From contig NZ_CP009913.1 of the NCBI RefSeq assembly GCF_000785515.1, positions 1,826,001 through 1,890,000 on the forward strand: a DNA stretch of 64,000 bases, in the 5' to 3' direction. This document shows, piece by piece, positions 62,793 to 64,000 of this stretch (positions are counted from its first letter, which is position 1; each line of letters starts with the position of its first letter). The stretch is from Streptococcus salivarius (GTDB lineage Bacteria; Bacillota; Bacilli; Lactobacillales; Streptococcaceae). The position numbers and the translations under genes are program-made. Below the pieces are notes generated by a model that saw nothing but the letters and a program-made list of their open reading frames with translations, did no database searches and was not told where the DNA came from.

Positions 62793-63254
62793 TTATTCTG
62801 TTGTCCCAGAGCTAACATCTGCGCTGTAGGCAGGTGCTGTATAGCTTGAAGCATCACTATGTGACTCTGTATAAGTTGTTGGTGGCACATAGCTATACTG
62901 GGGCGCTTGATAAGTCTCTTGTGCTGAAGATGGTGATGGTGTAGGCGTTGATGCTACCGCAGGAGTTGAGCTTGCTTCTGTCTGACTAGCTGCTTCTACC
63001 GTTGAACTTGCTGATGACGATTCACTTGAAGACTCACTTGAGGTTGAAGAAGATGACGAAGAACTTGAGCTCGATGACTTAGATGAAGCCTTGGGTTTAC
63101 TAGACGATGGCTGCTTAGTAGCTACCTTGACTTGGACCTTAGCATGATTGTGTGCAGGCTGCAAAAAGACAATTGCCAAAGCCAAAAGAATAGCTGGTAG
63201 AGTAAATGCCAAAATAAGGTAACGTTTTTCTTTTAAATGACGAAGTAGTTTCAT
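62793..63254 (-). CDS. Membrane-anchored serine-rich protein, unknown
   Basis: 153 residues: basic start, one membrane helix (YLILAFTLPAILLALAIVF) with the rest outside, then a very Ser-rich region (about 50-90, including an uninterrupted run of serines) and a Pro/Thr/Tyr-rich end (TPTPSPSSAQETYQAPQYS). It has no wall-anchor motif. The surface stalk could be glycosylated. It lies 30 bp upstream of the lipoprotein gene and may be cotranscribed with it. Confidence 0.7.
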   Translation of the reverse strand: MKLLRHLKEKRYLILAFTLPAILLALAIVFLQPAHNHAKVQVKVATKQPSSSKPKASSKSSSSSSSSSSSTSSESSSESSSASSTVEAASQTEASSTPAVASTPTPSPSSAQETYQAPQYSYVPPTTYTESHSDASSYTAPAYSADVSSGTTE

Positions 63255-63361
63255 AGAGTATTCACATTTCTTAAATATATTTTTAGTATCGATTAGTCTC
63301 AGATAAGATTATATCAGAAATATTAAAATGTGCAACATTAACATAAAACTTTTTTAACATC

Positions 63362-63386
63362 AAAAAAAACAACTCAAAGAGTTGGT
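63362..63386 (-). terminator. Terminator of the DUF805 gene
   Basis: On the minus strand CAACTC TTT GAGTTG, 6 bp, followed by eight T. Confidence 0.8.
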
Positions 63387-63395
63387 TGATTGCCA

Positions 63396-63794
63396 TTATT
63401 GTTGTGGATTATTGAAGTTGTTAAATGGATACTCAACTTTAGTTGGTTTACATAGTAAAACAATGAAGATAATAGGACCTACAAATGGAATAAATGTAAC
63501 AAAAATATACGGCCAATTGTAGCCAGCATCACGTAAACGGCGAACTGTTACAGCAAGACCAGGTAAGATGGCAGCAACACCAAAGGCAAAAAAGATAAAT
63601 AGGATGATGAATGAAATAACAGCAAAAAAGCTTGATTCTGTAGCACCTGCAATGCCTCCAAAGATTGCCAGCAACACATAAAAAGCAATAACTGTTAACA
63701 TATTTGCCAAATATGCAAACCAGTAATCTGAACGTGTTGAACGTCCCTCAAAATCTACGTAGCCCTTCCAAAACTTCTTATAAGCTTCGATCAT
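63396..63794 (-). CDS. DUF805 family membrane protein
   Basis: 132 residues. The family motif FWKGYVDFEGRSTRSDYWFAY is at the N terminus; four membrane helices follow, with VTVRRLRDAGYNWPYIF (the RLRDxG motif) and a conserved C-terminal LCKPTKVEYPFN. DUF805 proteins are widespread with unknown function. AGGAG precedes the ATG. Confidence 0.85.
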   Translation of the reverse strand: MIEAYKKFWKGYVDFEGRSTRSDYWFAYLANMLTVIAFYVLLAIFGGIAGATESSFFAVISFIILFIFFAFGVAAILPGLAVTVRRLRDAGYNWPYIFVTFIPFVGPIIFIVLLCKPTKVEYPFNNFNNPQQ

Positions 63795-63863
63795 AATAAA
63801 ATCTCCTCATTTTTTGATACTTATACTATACCAAAAGACTGGTCTTCTGGCAAATCAATCATA

Positions 63864-63992
63864 ACCACCCGTCTAACGGGTGGTTTGATCAAGGGCTATA
63901 AACCCATAATACCAGCCAGCGCCTAAAGACGCTGGCTTTCACTTTGTTCAAGCCTTATTGCTTTTGACTCGTCACAAGCCTCTCAAAGAGGC
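63864..63992. mobile_element. Cluster of perfect hairpins resembling an IS200/IS605-type end
   Basis: ACCACCCG/CGGGTGGT (63864-63884, loop TCTAA), GCCAGCG/CGCTGGC (63915-63936) and GCCTCT/AGAGGC (63978-63992). Hairpins like these frame IS200/IS605 insertion sequences; no transposase is seen before the window ends, so the rest of the element, if present, is outside. Confidence 0.45.
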
Positions 63993-64000
63993 ATTCGCAT

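Noticed and set aside
62793..63254. LPXTG-type adhesin or serine-rich repeat adhesin
   Set aside because: Too short, no sortase motif, and the membrane helix is at the N terminus.

Overview
The window reads as a chromosomal segment of a Streptococcus of the salivarius group, most likely S. salivarius itself. The evidence is gene content and order: codY next to a nicotinamidase gene, pflB/pflA, pepX divergent from a glycerol facilitator gene, an rsmH-ftsL-pbp2X-mraY cluster, and bacteriocin operons carrying ComR-type promoter boxes. No rRNA, tRNA or CRISPR array was seen. The species call is inference from these families.

Layout. 1-3.4 kb: three glycosyltransferase genes of the type that glycosylate serine-rich repeat adhesins; the first is cut by the window edge. 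3.5-8 kb: 6-phospho-beta-glucosidase, nicotinamidase, codY with a CodY box beside its promoter, and an AlaT-type aminotransferase with a structured leader. 8.4-15.8 kb: universal stress protein, pflA, a small LPXTG protein, a CNNM/CorC protein, an ABC ATPase and unknown membrane proteins. 15.9-23.3 kb: Na+/H+ antiporter, the mnmM and TIGR01212 tRNA-modification pair, rsmD-coaD-sepM, trxB. 23.5-28.7 kb: an amino-acid ABC importer with a complex hairpin element between binding-protein and permease genes, a lipoprotein, dinB. 29-32.9 kb: pflB, an alpha-carbonic anhydrase lipoprotein, a GNAT. 32.9-40.1 kb: paralogous membrane proteins, a serine hydrolase, CppA, a CPBP protease-like protein, glycerol facilitator, pepX.

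40.2-46.6 kb is a bacteriocin island. A LytTR response regulator and HPK10 kinase (BlpR/BlpH-like) lie beside two operons that share a 33-bp two-repeat box. Next to these are two operons led by an identical 22-bp ComR-type palindrome, and a third such operon lies at 54.7-55.3 kb. Each bacteriocin peptide has a 23-residue double-glycine leader. No pheromone gene and no C39-peptidase exporter lie in the window, so secretion and Blp signalling must depend on genes elsewhere. A heterodimeric ABC exporter pair (46.7-50.2 kb) separates the two parts.

50.2-63.8 kb: secreted and VanZ-like proteins, rlmN, a YutD protein with a long basic tail, a 5'-nucleotidase family protein, a DEAD-box helicase, the cell-division/cell-wall cluster, and cell-surface proteins of unknown role. 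The right edge carries hairpins like those at IS200/IS605 ends.

Recurring themes: catabolite sites (cre) in front of pflB and pflA; five genes whose -10 box lies 6-7 bp from the ATG with no proper Shine-Dalgarno, suggesting leaderless mRNAs; many small membrane proteins, some too short for ordinary gene callers; and two probable inactivating or slippage changes in the bacteriocin island (a T9 frameshift and an ATA in place of the start codon).
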